A program made the translations under genes and the position numbers. Shown here piece by piece: positions 17,002 through 25,228 of a stretch of DNA of 64,000 bases. The DNA is taken from positions 124,001 through 188,000 of the forward strand of contig JAKSQM010000005.1 of NCBI GenBank assembly GCA_024404115.1, in the 5' to 3' direction. Source of the DNA: Clostridia bacterium (GTDB lineage Bacteria; Bacillota; Clostridia; Oscillospirales; Acutalibacteraceae). Below the pieces are notes generated by a model, which saw only the letters and a program-made list of their open reading frames with translations, searched no databases and was not told the origin of the DNA. Every line of letters starts with the position of its first letter. Position 1 is the first letter of the stretch.

Positions 17002-20000
17002 TCACTCCTTGATAAGTCTGAATGTCTTTACCTCGTGAGGTTTCATTGAGAAGCTGAACTCCTTACCGTTGCAGGGAACTTCCTGCTCTTCAACTTCCAT
17101 AAGGTTACACTCAACAACTTTATTGTAGTCAAAGTCGAAGCAAGCCTTTGCTGTGCAGTGGCGTGTTTCTGCCTCGTACATTCTGACGATTATGCCGTTG
17201 CCGTCCTGTGCAGGCTTAACAGCATCAAGAACAACATTTTTAAGGTCGATTGAGCAAAGTGATTTTTCACTGTCTGAACCGCCGTTGCCTTTGATGAATG
17301 TTGCTGTAAGGGGGTTATTCTCAACGAAGCCCAGCTTAACTGTGTCTGCATCTCTCCAGTTGCCCTCATGAGGATAAAGTGAGTAACGGAATGAGTTAAT
17401 ACCGATGTCGCCCATCGGGTCGGGAACGATAGGTCCTCTCATGAGAGTGATTTTCATAATGTTATCGTGAACATTATAGCCATACTTGCAATCGTTAAGA
17501 ATACTTACACCGTAGCCACCCTCTGAAAGGTCTGCCCACTTATGAGCGCAGAATTCAAACTTTGCTTTATCGTATGAAGTGTTGTAATGTGTGGGATATT
17601 CAGCAGAGCCGTGTGCGATTTCGCAGCTGACATTTCTGTTTCTGATATTAACAGGGAATGCGGCTTTGAGAACTTTTTCTCTTTCATGCCAGTCAACTGT
17701 TGTTTCAAAATCAAGTGCAGGCTTGCCTTTTTCAAGGATATAATCCTGTGTGATTGTGGATTCGTTGAACTTGCGAACAACACGGATTACGCCACGAACT
17801 GGGGAACTCTCAACAACTTCGATTGATTCTGCATCAATAAGCTCCCAGAATTTTTTCTGATAGTCAAATTCAAGGTTCCATGCGCTTTCGTGAACAGGCT
17901 TATCAAATGAGATTGTGAGAAGGTTGCCCTTGTCTGTGAGAATCTGTCTGTTTGCTTTTTTATCAATAACCTCTGTGAGAAGTCCGTTATCGTCAATAAC
18001 GATTTTGAGGAACTCGTTTTCAAGGAGGTTTTTCTCTGCTGTTACGCAATCAAAGTCTTTGCTTTCTTTTGTGAGGGCAAATACTTTATAGCCAACGGGA
18101 GGAACATTCTCTGCAACGAATGAAATGTAGCCGTCCTTAACGGTGCAGGGAAGAGCTTTGCCGTTAAGGTCGCTGACACCTGTGAAGCCATCTGCCTTAA
18201 CCTTAACAAGGCTTGACACGCTCCAGTTAAGGAGGTTTCTGACAACAACGCTGTCATCCTTGGGATTAACGCAAGCATTGAGCTGTGCGTTAAGTTTTGC
18301 GTCAACGCCATCAAGCTCGGACATAATGAATTTATACTCTTCACGGGTATTTTCCATAGCTTCGTGGATTGAAGTACCGGGGAGAATATCGTGGAACTGA
18401 TTCTGTAAGAACAGCTTCCAGATTTCTTCAAGCTTGTCTTTATTATCCTGACCTGTGATTACGCTGAGAAGCTCTGCGTTACGAAGTCTGAACTCACCAC
18501 GGCGGTTATTCTTTTTGATGAATGCCTGACTTGTGAAAGTACCACGGTGGTTTTCGTAATACATTTCGCCATCCCATACAGGAAGCTCGTCAAACTTGCC
18601 TTCAATTCTCTTAAAGAAGCTGGCAATTGTATCGTTTGTGATTTTTGGGATACCCGGTGTTTTTGAAAGGCTCTTCTGACGCTCAATCATATTGAATGTG
18701 CATCCGCCGCCGCCATCGCCATAACCGAACATACCAAGTGATGCGTCAACAATGTTGTTCTGACTGTTGTCATGGCGAACTGTACGGATATATTCGGGGT
18801 TGCAATCGCTCTGATAAGCCTCTTTAAGAAGATATGCCAGTATCTCGTCGCCGCTGTGTGATTTCCAGCGGAATGTGCTTACTGGGAATTCATTTGTATC
18901 GTTATAGAAAAGCTTTGAAGTGTAGAAATACTTCATGCCAGAACGCTTGATAATCTGGGGAAGTGCCCATGTGAAGCCGAAGCAATCGGGAAGTGAATAT
19001 ACCTCTGACTCAACACCGAATTCTTTTAAGAAGAACTCTCTGCCGTAAAGGAGCTGACGGATAAGCGACTCACCGCTTGCAATGTTTGTGTCAGCCTCAA
19101 CCCATGCGTTGCCGATAATTTCCCACTGACCTGCCTTAACCTTTTCTTTGATTTTCTCAAAAATGTCGGGATAATACTTCTTCATGAAATCATAAAGAGC
19201 CGCCTGACTCTGTGAGAATTTGAAATCGGGGTAAGCGTCCATAAGTGAAAGGTTGTTTGAGAATGTTCTTGCGGTCTTTCTGATAACCTCTTTAACTGTC
19301 CAGAGCCATGCAACATCGATATGGCTGTGACCTGCCATAACAATTTCACCAGGTGTGGCGTATTCGATTTTTGAAAGTCTTTCTTCAAGAACTTCAGCGG
19401 CTTTTGGTACGCTTGCAAGGAATTTTTCTTTGCCCATATCAAAATCAAGCTCGTGAAGTGAATCGTCCGCCGCAATAAAAAGACGGGATTTCACATATTC
19501 GTCATCTGTTGTTTCATATACGCCGAAAGCAGCGTTAAGGTCAAACCAGTATCTCTCTGCAACAGGATCAACTGCCTCAAGCTCGGCTTTAACCATTTTG
19601 TATTCCATAAATTTGCCGCCTGCCATAGCAGTGTTGCAGAAAGCAGCAGTGTCAACTGTGCCCTCAACCTGTATGTTAAGCTTCTCTCCGCCCTCGAAAG
19701 GCTTATGGAAAAGGATTTCTGTTCTGTGAACCCAGCCAGAATTTGCTCTTGAAGAAACGGCACCGACAATTTTGCCGTTGATTCTTACAAGTGCTTCACC
19801 GCCGAAATCAATTGAAAGATAAACTTTTTTGCCTGCGAGGTAATCGGGAACAACGATATCTGCTTCAAAATAACGGGTTTCGTCATAGCCGACTTTCCAC
19901 CAATCGCCTAATTTCATAGTGGTGTGGGGGTTATTATCAAGAACGATATTGTTGGGAGTTTCGTGAATACCAGTGTATGAATCCCATTCACCAATCACAA

Positions 20001-20073
20001 AAGTATCTGTGGTGATGTAAGGCTCCATGCGGCTTATCTGATATTTGAGTACTTTAGGATTTATAGTCTGCAT
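17002..20073 (-). CDS. alpha-mannosidase, glycoside hydrolase family 38
   Basis: Hydrolyses alpha-mannosidic bonds with retention. At 1023 residues it has the full bacterial GH38 length. Zinc-site motif GHSHIDVAWLWTVKE near residue 250; nucleophile Asp in WVEADTNIASGESLIRQ; SLPDCFGFTWALPQI; and QFHDILPGTSIHEAM. No signal peptide, so it works in the cytoplasm on imported mannosides. Its start lies 10 nt after the glycyl radical enzyme stop and the esterase follows 4 nt after its own stop. Together with GH92 at 28.3 kb it suggests degradation of mannose-rich glycans. Confidence 0.96.
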   Translation of the reverse strand: MQTINPKVLKYQISRMEPYITTDTFVIGEWDSYTGIHETPNNIVLDNNPHTTMKLGDWWKVGYDETRYFEADIVVPDYLAGKKVYLSIDFGGEALVRINGKIVGAVSSRANSGWVHRTEILFHKPFEGGEKLNIQVEGTVDTAAFCNTAMAGGKFMEYKMVKAELEAVDPVAERYWFDLNAAFGVYETTDDEYVKSRLFIAADDSLHELDFDMGKEKFLASVPKAAEVLEERLSKIEYATPGEIVMAGHSHIDVAWLWTVKEVIRKTARTFSNNLSLMDAYPDFKFSQSQAALYDFMKKYYPDIFEKIKEKVKAGQWEIIGNAWVEADTNIASGESLIRQLLYGREFFLKEFGVESEVYSLPDCFGFTWALPQIIKRSGMKYFYTSKLFYNDTNEFPVSTFRWKSHSGDEILAYLLKEAYQSDCNPEYIRTVRHDNSQNNIVDASLGMFGYGDGGGGCTFNMIERQKSLSKTPGIPKITNDTIASFFKRIEGKFDELPVWDGEMYYENHRGTFTSQAFIKKNNRRGEFRLRNAELLSVITGQDNKDKLEEIWKLFLQNQFHDILPGTSIHEAMENTREEYKFIMSELDGVDAKLNAQLNACVNPKDDSVVVRNLLNWSVSSLVKVKADGFTGVSDLNGKALPCTVKDGYISFVAENVPPVGYKVFALTKESKDFDCVTAEKNLLENEFLKIVIDDNGLLTEVIDKKANRQILTDKGNLLTISFDKPVHESAWNLEFDYQKKFWELIDAESIEVVESSPVRGVIRVVRKFNESTITQDYILEKGKPALDFETTVDWHEREKVLKAAFPVNIRNRNVSCEIAHGSAEYPTHYNTSYDKAKFEFCAHKWADLSEGGYGVSILNDCKYGYNVHDNIMKITLMRGPIVPDPMGDIGINSFRYSLYPHEGNWRDADTVKLGFVENNPLTATFIKGNGGSDSEKSLCSIDLKNVVLDAVKPAQDGNGIIVRMYEAETRHCTAKACFDFDYNKVVECNLMEVEEQEVPCNGKEFSFSMKPHEVKTFRLIKE

Positions 20074-20083
20074 AAAATTCTCC

Positions 20084-22411
20084 TTACGCTAATTTTGTTG
20101 AGTTGGGGTCAAGTCGCTTTATAATATCCTGCTGGATTGCAGGTGAAAGGTCAAGGAAATTAACGAATGTGCCGTGGATTCGCATAATGTAAACTCCGCT
20201 TGGAGCGTATTTCTGCGGATTTGCAAGAACCTTGCGAAGAATTTCGGCTGTTGTTACATTAACATAGAGATAGAAAGGTGATACACCCTCTTTAAGAGGA
20301 TTGAAGAAAAGAGGATTAACAATCTTATCTCTGAATTCAACGCCCTTGCCCTCAAGAGATTCACTCTTGAAATATTTGGGGTCAACACCAAGGTGTGAAG
20401 CGTAACCGCCGTTGAACTTTTCAAATGGCATCTTCATATTTGAAAGCATACGGAAGCCGAGACCGTTCTCTGCACTGCCGTAAAGAGGGTCAACACCGTA
20501 GTTAATCATATCTCTTGCACTTCTGCCGTCTGGTGTTGCACCAACCCAGTAGCCATAAAGAAGATGTGTTGAGGGGCTGCTGAAATCGGGGCGGAAAGGA
20601 TTGCCAAGATAGTTTTTCTGATTTGCTACAATATCTGCAACCTTTGAAGCGATCTCCCCTGCTTCGTCATCAACTGCGGGGATGTTGTTGCCGAATTTAT
20701 CTGCACTCTTTAAGAAGTCACGGAGGTCTTCGTAACCCTCAAAGTTTTTCATAAGTGCGTCAACAAGCTTGTCTGCATCCTCGGGACGCTCTGCAAGGAG
20801 CTTGTCAATAGCGGCAAAGCTATCTGCAATAACGCTTGAGCCGTGGATAAGGCATCCGCTTCCGTTATATTTTGAGCATTGACGGGATGTATCTCTTGCA
20901 TCTATGCCGTTTTCCATACCGCCCATAAAGCATGAAAGGAAAGGTACTCTCAAAGCTGAAAGTGCTGTTGATGCACCGTTGGCGGCAAATGCCATCTGCT
21001 CTGCGAAGTATTCAACATTCTTATAGAACTCTTCACGGATATTTTTAAGGTCAGCCTTTTTAACATCGGCAAGTTTTTCACCTGTTACAGTTGAGATACC
21101 GCCTGTAAGGGTCATTTCAAGAACCTTGGGGAGGTTGAGCCAGCTGTTTGTGGTGTTGCCTGTGTCTTTACCCATAATAAGAGGCTCCTGACAGCCTGCA
21201 ATTGAAATATCCTGAAGGTCGTCAATATCTGTACCCTTTGCACCGAGAGTTTCAAAAAGAGCATCGTCATTAAACATTGAGGGTGTAAGAACACCAGGTG
21301 AGAAGAAGAATCTGCCAAGCTCTTCATAAAGGCGCTGTGGTGTGTTTTTATGGAGCTTCACTGAAAGGATAGGCTGTGGCAGGTTCATATCAAAGTATGC
21401 ATCAAGCATAGCGTATGTTGTGAAGTTTGTAAGGTCATTGCCGTCTTTATCACGGCCGCTGATGATAATATTCTGTGAAATTGCCCAGCTTCTGTCTGCA
21501 ACATTGAAGAATACAAGGAAATGCTTGAAAAGAGATGCAACCTCATCACGGTCAAGGTCATTTCTGTATGGTTCAAAGATTCTGTCTGCATTACCAACAG
21601 AGAATGCGAATGGGTTGGGGGTCTGCTCAAGGCACATTACCTGCCACAGAAGAATGAAGCTCTGCATTGCCTCATACATATTTTCACAGGGAAGATAGGG
21701 AACTTTTTTAAGTGTATCTGCCATTAAAGTGAACTGTGCTTTCTTTTCGCCATCTGCGTTTTCTGCTTTTTCTCTTGCGATTTTTTCGTATCTTTCAGCA
21801 AGGAGACAAACACCCTCAAGAGCGATTATAAATGCCTTGTAGCCGTCGCCCTCTTTGCCTTTCATATTCTCAATCATCTGCGCAACGCCGTGGCGAAGTG
21901 CATAACGGAAATCGGGAATAAGATGACCTGTTACCTGCTCAACAAAATAGATAACCTCTTTTGTGTGGTCAACGCAGCCCTCATAAACCTTGCCCAGCTT
22001 TTCAGCGTATTCAGTTTTCATAAACTTCTCTTTGGTGGCAAGGATTCTTTCCTCTGTGAACTCCTCGTTGGGGTCAATATCGCCGAAAACAGCCGCAGGG
22101 TCGCAATAGCCTGCAAACTCCTCAACCTTAAAAGATGGGTTGATAAGAGCGTAGCTTCTTGCAAAAGCATCATCCTGTGTGCCTGCAAAAATCTGATTAT
22201 CGTCAATATCAAGGGGGATTGTGGCAATAACATCCTTTAAGAGCATTGCCTTTTTAATTTCTTCGTTGATGCCTGCGTATTCAGGTTCTTTTTCCATTTC
22301 TTTTTCTTTGGCAAGGAACCAGCCGTCAAGGCGCATTTTTGCTCTTTCGTGCTTAAAAAGAGCCTTTGCCTTTTCGGTTACGACATCTGGTGAATAAATA
22401 TCAAATATCAT
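20084..22411 (-). CDS. glycyl radical enzyme, PFL-like / C-x-E eliminase type
   Basis: Strictly anaerobic radical enzyme. The start is at ATG 22411 behind GAGGAG; the GTG at 22420 overlaps that site. The product has 775 residues. The active-site loop reads SIAGCQEP, with Cys about residue 407 and Glu about 409. It lacks the adjacent CC pair of pyruvate formate-lyase and matches the C-x-E arrangement of the diol dehydratase, choline lyase and hydroxyproline dehydratase branch, where the middle residue is usually Val. The radical site reads MRIHGTFVNF with Gly about residue 747, differing from the common RVxGY. No microcompartment genes are nearby. Substrate unknown; a sugar-derived alcohol or amine is possible. 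Confidence 0.85.
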   Translation of the reverse strand: MIFDIYSPDVVTEKAKALFKHERAKMRLDGWFLAKEKEMEKEPEYAGINEEIKKAMLLKDVIATIPLDIDDNQIFAGTQDDAFARSYALINPSFKVEEFAGYCDPAAVFGDIDPNEEFTEERILATKEKFMKTEYAEKLGKVYEGCVDHTKEVIYFVEQVTGHLIPDFRYALRHGVAQMIENMKGKEGDGYKAFIIALEGVCLLAERYEKIAREKAENADGEKKAQFTLMADTLKKVPYLPCENMYEAMQSFILLWQVMCLEQTPNPFAFSVGNADRIFEPYRNDLDRDEVASLFKHFLVFFNVADRSWAISQNIIISGRDKDGNDLTNFTTYAMLDAYFDMNLPQPILSVKLHKNTPQRLYEELGRFFFSPGVLTPSMFNDDALFETLGAKGTDIDDLQDISIAGCQEPLIMGKDTGNTTNSWLNLPKVLEMTLTGGISTVTGEKLADVKKADLKNIREEFYKNVEYFAEQMAFAANGASTALSALRVPFLSCFMGGMENGIDARDTSRQCSKYNGSGCLIHGSSVIADSFAAIDKLLAERPEDADKLVDALMKNFEGYEDLRDFLKSADKFGNNIPAVDDEAGEIASKVADIVANQKNYLGNPFRPDFSSPSTHLLYGYWVGATPDGRSARDMINYGVDPLYGSAENGLGFRMLSNMKMPFEKFNGGYASHLGVDPKYFKSESLEGKGVEFRDKIVNPLFFNPLKEGVSPFYLYVNVTTAEILRKVLANPQKYAPSGVYIMRIHGTFVNFLDLSPAIQQDIIKRLDPNSTKLA

Positions 22412-22433
22412 ATTAAACACTCCTCTGTGTTAT

Positions 22434-23138
22434 TTAAGTTGTTACAAGCGTTACGCCTGCACTTTTAAGGGCGGTTATGAAGTTTTTGAGGGTTTCTTCG
22501 CTAACAAAGCCGTCTGTGATTTCGTATTCCTCCGTCCACTTACACTTGCCGTATTCGTGGTAAGGAAGAATTTCAACAACGGTGTTTGTCATATCCACCG
22601 AAGTGAAAAGCTCAATAAACGGCTTCGGGTCTGTGTTGACTCCGTTTATAAGCGGAATCCTCACATGGAGCTGATTTCTCTCTTTGGTGAGAGCCTTGAA
22701 GTTTTCAACAGTCTGACGGCTTGAATGTGCCACAAACTTTCTGTGAATTTCATCGTCTGGCTCTTTCACATCCATAATAAGATAATCAACAAGCTGTGAA
22801 ATTTCGGGAAGTCGAGGGCTTGAACCGTTTGTTTCAATTGCAGTGTGAACTCCCTGCTCTTTCACTTTTTTTAGAATTTCAATCAATTCATCTGCCTGCA
22901 AGGTTGGCTCGCCGCCTGTGAATGTTACACCGCCACCGTCAAAAAACATCATTCGGCTGCGCATAATTTCATCAACTAAAAAATCGGTGGAATACTCTTT
23001 TGCGCCCGTATAATCTGCTTTCATACTTTCGGGGTTGGAACACCACTTGCAACGAAAATTGCACCCCTGCAAATGATAGACAAGCCTGTTGCCAGGGCCG
23101 TCCTGTGAATAATTAAATCCCTTTTGCAAAACTTTCAT
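22434..23138 (-). CDS. glycyl radical enzyme activase (radical SAM)
   Basis: Installs the glycyl radical on its partner using S-adenosylmethionine and a 4Fe-4S cluster. The protein of 234 residues carries the CxxxCxxC motif in QGCNFRCKWCSNPE and GGEP in GVTFTGGEPTLQ. It lacks the two extra ferredoxin-type clusters found in most activases of the eliminase branch, so it resembles the short PflA form. It is the first gene of the operon, 22 nt before its enzyme, with a promoter at 23169-23197. Confidence 0.92.
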   Translation of the reverse strand: MKVLQKGFNYSQDGPGNRLVYHLQGCNFRCKWCSNPESMKADYTGAKEYSTDFLVDEIMRSRMMFFDGGGVTFTGGEPTLQADELIEILKKVKEQGVHTAIETNGSSPRLPEISQLVDYLIMDVKEPDDEIHRKFVAHSSRQTVENFKALTKERNQLHVRIPLINGVNTDPKPFIELFTSVDMTNTVVEILPYHEYGKCKWTEEYEITDGFVSEETLKNFITALKSAGVTLVTT

Positions 23139-23168
23139 AAAACTACCTCTGTAAAAATATACAAGGTT

Positions 23169-23197
23169 ATTCTATCATAAAGAAATTTTTCTTTCAA
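23169..23197 (-). promoter_or_regulatory. promoter of the glycyl radical / mannosidase operon
   Basis: On the minus strand TTGAAA, 17 nt, TAGAAT, about 25 nt before the activase start. It is divergent from the promoter of the short peptides. Confidence 0.6.
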
Positions 23198-23268
23198 CTG
23201 AATTTGCAAATAAAAATTCTTTTAAGCGGTTTATTCAAAGCTTTGTTATAATTAAGCAATCGTTTGTA

Positions 23269-23296
23269 TTGCAAATTTCTCAAATTATGATACAAT
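23269..23296 (+). promoter_or_regulatory. probable promoter of the two short peptides
   Basis: TTGCAA, 16 nt, TACAAT on the plus strand. The predicted leader of about 85 nt before the first peptide contains no clear structure. Confidence 0.5.
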
Positions 23297-23387
23297 TGTT
23301 AAAAGAAAAAACTTTTTAAATAATTGTAGCCACTTTTAATTCTGCATCGTATAAATAGATGTAAAACTAAATCAAAGGAGGATTTAA

Positions 23388-23576
23388 ATGGATGACAAAA
23401 TAATGCTCAACGATGAAGAACTTGACAAAGTAAACAGTGGAGTAGGCTTTACAGATGTTCCCGACCCTGAAAGCGTTCAGACAGAGGCTGAAGCAATAAG
23501 AATTGTCGAAATGCTCGGAGATGGCAAAGATATGGGAACATGGAAAACAATGTCTGGCGAAAAATATATACAATAG
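23388..23576 (+). CDS. short peptide with double-glycine-like leader
   Basis: A peptide of 62 residues behind a strong AAAGGAGG. The N-terminal part IMLNDEELDKVNSGVGF has the helical, acidic shape and the S/G-G-like end of leader peptides cleaved by peptidase-containing ABC transporters (the LxxEELxxVxGG pattern); the usual GG reads SGVG. The rest is acidic and contains no Cys. It is followed 43 nt later by a second peptide with a clearer GG site. A secreted or processed peptide is suspected; no transporter or modifying enzyme is adjacent apart from the glycyl radical activase on the other strand, which belongs to its own enzyme. Confidence 0.55.
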   Translation: MDDKIMLNDEELDKVNSGVGFTDVPDPESVQTEAEAIRIVEMLGDGKDMGTWKTMSGEKYIQ

Positions 23577-23619
23577 TGGCAAAATGTTCACTCAAAATAA
23601 CTAAAAAGGAGAAATTGAT

Positions 23620-23829
23620 ATGAATAATAAGAAAAAGGTCTTAAACGAAGAAAGTACCAACCTTGAGCTTCTTGATGATGTTCTTGACAAAATTGTCGGC
23701 GGTACGGCTGACGGTGCAACAGAATCAATATCTATCCACTGTCCCAATTGCGGTAAATCTGACAGGGGCATTATGGATATACGAACAGGAATAAAGACCT
23801 GCTTTGTTTGCGGTTATTCCTTTAGTTGA
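23620..23829 (+). CDS. short peptide: double-glycine leader plus zinc-ribbon core
   Basis: A peptide of 69 residues behind AAAAGGAG. Residues about 14-30 (NLELLDDVLDKIVGGT) are a good match to a double-glycine leader, with cleavage expected after GG near residue 29. The core carries two CxxC knuckles (HCPNCGK and CFVCGY) spaced like a zinc ribbon. It could be a bacteriocin-like or signalling peptide held by a metal, or a small DNA/RNA-binding protein that only resembles a precursor. The terminator at 23845 ends the unit. Confidence 0.6.
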   Translation: MNNKKKVLNEESTNLELLDDVLDKIVGGTADGATESISIHCPNCGKSDRGIMDIRTGIKTCFVCGYSFS

Positions 23830-23844
23830 CCCTCCGTTAAATAC

Positions 23845-23896
23845 AAAAAAGATGATTTAATCAGCTGTTTGGCTTTTTAAATCATCTTTTGCTTTT
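23845..23896 (+). terminator. terminator after the short peptides
   Basis: The stem AAAGATGATTTAA pairs with TTAAATCATCTTT around a 16-nt loop and is followed by a T-rich run. It can also end the cupin gene on the minus strand. Confidence 0.8.
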
Positions 23897-23921
23897 TATT
23901 TAATTGATGTCAGAATAATAA

Positions 23922-24263
23922 TTATAAATCCATATATTCAGAGTTTTCTCTTACTGTATCGCTGTTTTCTGCAATAAGCACAGAAGCATCTGCACTGCAT
24001 TCAATATTGTGCCATGTGCCAGCGGTTACATTATAGATTTTGCAAGGCTCCATTTTAACAGGCTCTCTGTTTTCGCCAATGTAAAGTGTAGCTTCGCCTT
24101 TGAGCAGAACAAAAACCTCGTCTGTTTCCATATGACGCTCAATATATGTGTTGTGGGTGTATTCATCATCCTGTGTGAGGAAAGCAACACACCATGTTTT
24201 GAATACATGAGTGCGGTCATAACCTCTGCCGTTAAATTCTTTAATTTCAAGTCCTTTTGCCAT
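23922..24263 (-). CDS. single-domain cupin protein
   Basis: A protein of 113 residues; ATG 24263 is chosen because the GTG at 24272 lies inside AAGGAGTG. The beta-barrel motifs of cupins are present: YIERHMETDEVFVLLKGEATLYIG for motif 1 (one His of the usual HxH has been replaced) and YNVTAGTWHNIECS for motif 2. Small cupins act as sugar isomerases, dioxygenases or binding modules. Its position between sugar genes suggests a carbohydrate role, without direct proof. Confidence 0.75.
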   Translation of the reverse strand: MAKGLEIKEFNGRGYDRTHVFKTWCVAFLTQDDEYTHNTYIERHMETDEVFVLLKGEATLYIGENREPVKMEPCKIYNVTAGTWHNIECSADASVLIAENSDTVRENSEYMDL

Positions 24264-24283
24264 TTTTATCACTCCTTTTCTTT

Positions 24284-24312
24284 ATTCTATCACATACAAA
24301 GATGTTTTTCAA
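24284..24312 (-). promoter_or_regulatory. promoter of the cupin gene
   Basis: On the minus strand TTGAAA, 17 nt, TAGAAT with a TG just upstream (TGTGATAGAAT), about 20 nt before the start codon. Confidence 0.6.
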
Positions 24313-24418
24313 CAGATTATTTGTGATTTGTTTTTTATAAAAAATGCTCAATTTTGTATTGTAAAATCCCTTTTAATTTGGTAAAGTATAGTTAATCTTA
24401 ATTTTGGAGGTACCAATT

Positions 24419-25213
24419 ATGATGAAGCTTGGTATTATAAACAATCGCCCCACAAAGGAATCTCTTAATTATGTTAAGAGCCTTGGGCTTTCTTTTATTG
24501 AAATGTGCAACAACAACAATGAGGAATCTATCCTTTGCACAGAGAATATGGCACAGTATATCGCTGATGTTAAAGATGCCGGTCTTTATATCGGTTCACT
24601 TGGCAGATGGAACGCTGAAATGAACAAAGGCGGCAAAGTAAACGAAGATGAATTTGCTATCGTTGCAAAGAATCTTGATGACGCTATCAGCTGCGGCTGC
24701 CCCACATTCGTTTGCGGATGCAACTATGATGACAGCGTTTCACTTTATAAAAACTACACTGCCGCTATTGAGATTTTTGGCAGAATGCTTGACAAGGCAA
24801 AGGGCACTGGCACTAACATTGCCGTTTATAACTGCGACTGGAACAACTTTATTAACAATATGAACGCTTGGGAGGTTGTTCTTGGTGAGCTGCCAGACCT
24901 TAAAATTAAATTTGACGCTTCTCACAGCTACAACGCAGACAGAAACTATATGCGTGAAATCTCTGACTGGGGCGACAAATTCGCTCACGTTCACATTAAG
25001 GGCACAGTTCGCACAGGCGGTGAGCACGTTGATGACCCGCCAGCAGGTATGGACGATCTTAAATGGGGTTCAATCTTTGCGGCTCTTTATTCAAAGGGCT
25101 ATGACGGATGCCTTTCAATTGAGCCTCACTCAAGAGCATGGCGTTTTGACACTGACCTTGGCAAGGCTGGCGTTAAATACACAGTTGACTACATAAGCAA
25201 GTTTATTCTTTAA
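24419..25213 (+). CDS. sugar phosphate isomerase/epimerase-like TIM-barrel protein
   Basis: A protein of about 264 residues; GGAGG at 24405 places the start at ATG 24419 (or the next ATG at 24422). Metal and substrate positions of the xylose-isomerase-like fold: IKFDASHSYNADRNY, FAHVHIKGTV and LSIEPHSRAW. Cytoplasmic. It opens the plus-strand unit that continues with the GH106-like and GH92 genes (15 and 12 nt gaps), so it most likely handles a sugar released by these enzymes. Confidence 0.8.
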   Translation: MMKLGIINNRPTKESLNYVKSLGLSFIEMCNNNNEESILCTENMAQYIADVKDAGLYIGSLGRWNAEMNKGGKVNEDEFAIVAKNLDDAISCGCPTFVCGCNYDDSVSLYKNYTAAIEIFGRMLDKAKGTGTNIAVYNCDWNNFINNMNAWEVVLGELPDLKIKFDASHSYNADRNYMREISDWGDKFAHVHIKGTVRTGGEHVDDPPAGMDDLKWGSIFAALYSKGYDGCLSIEPHSRAWRFDTDLGKAGVKYTVDYISKFIL

Positions 25214-25228
25214 TTTCGGAGGGAATTT

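Noticed and set aside
20084-22411. Annotation of the glycyl radical enzyme as pyruvate formate-lyase
   Set aside because: It lacks the adjacent Cys-Cys pair of the active site and has the Cys-x-Glu arrangement instead.
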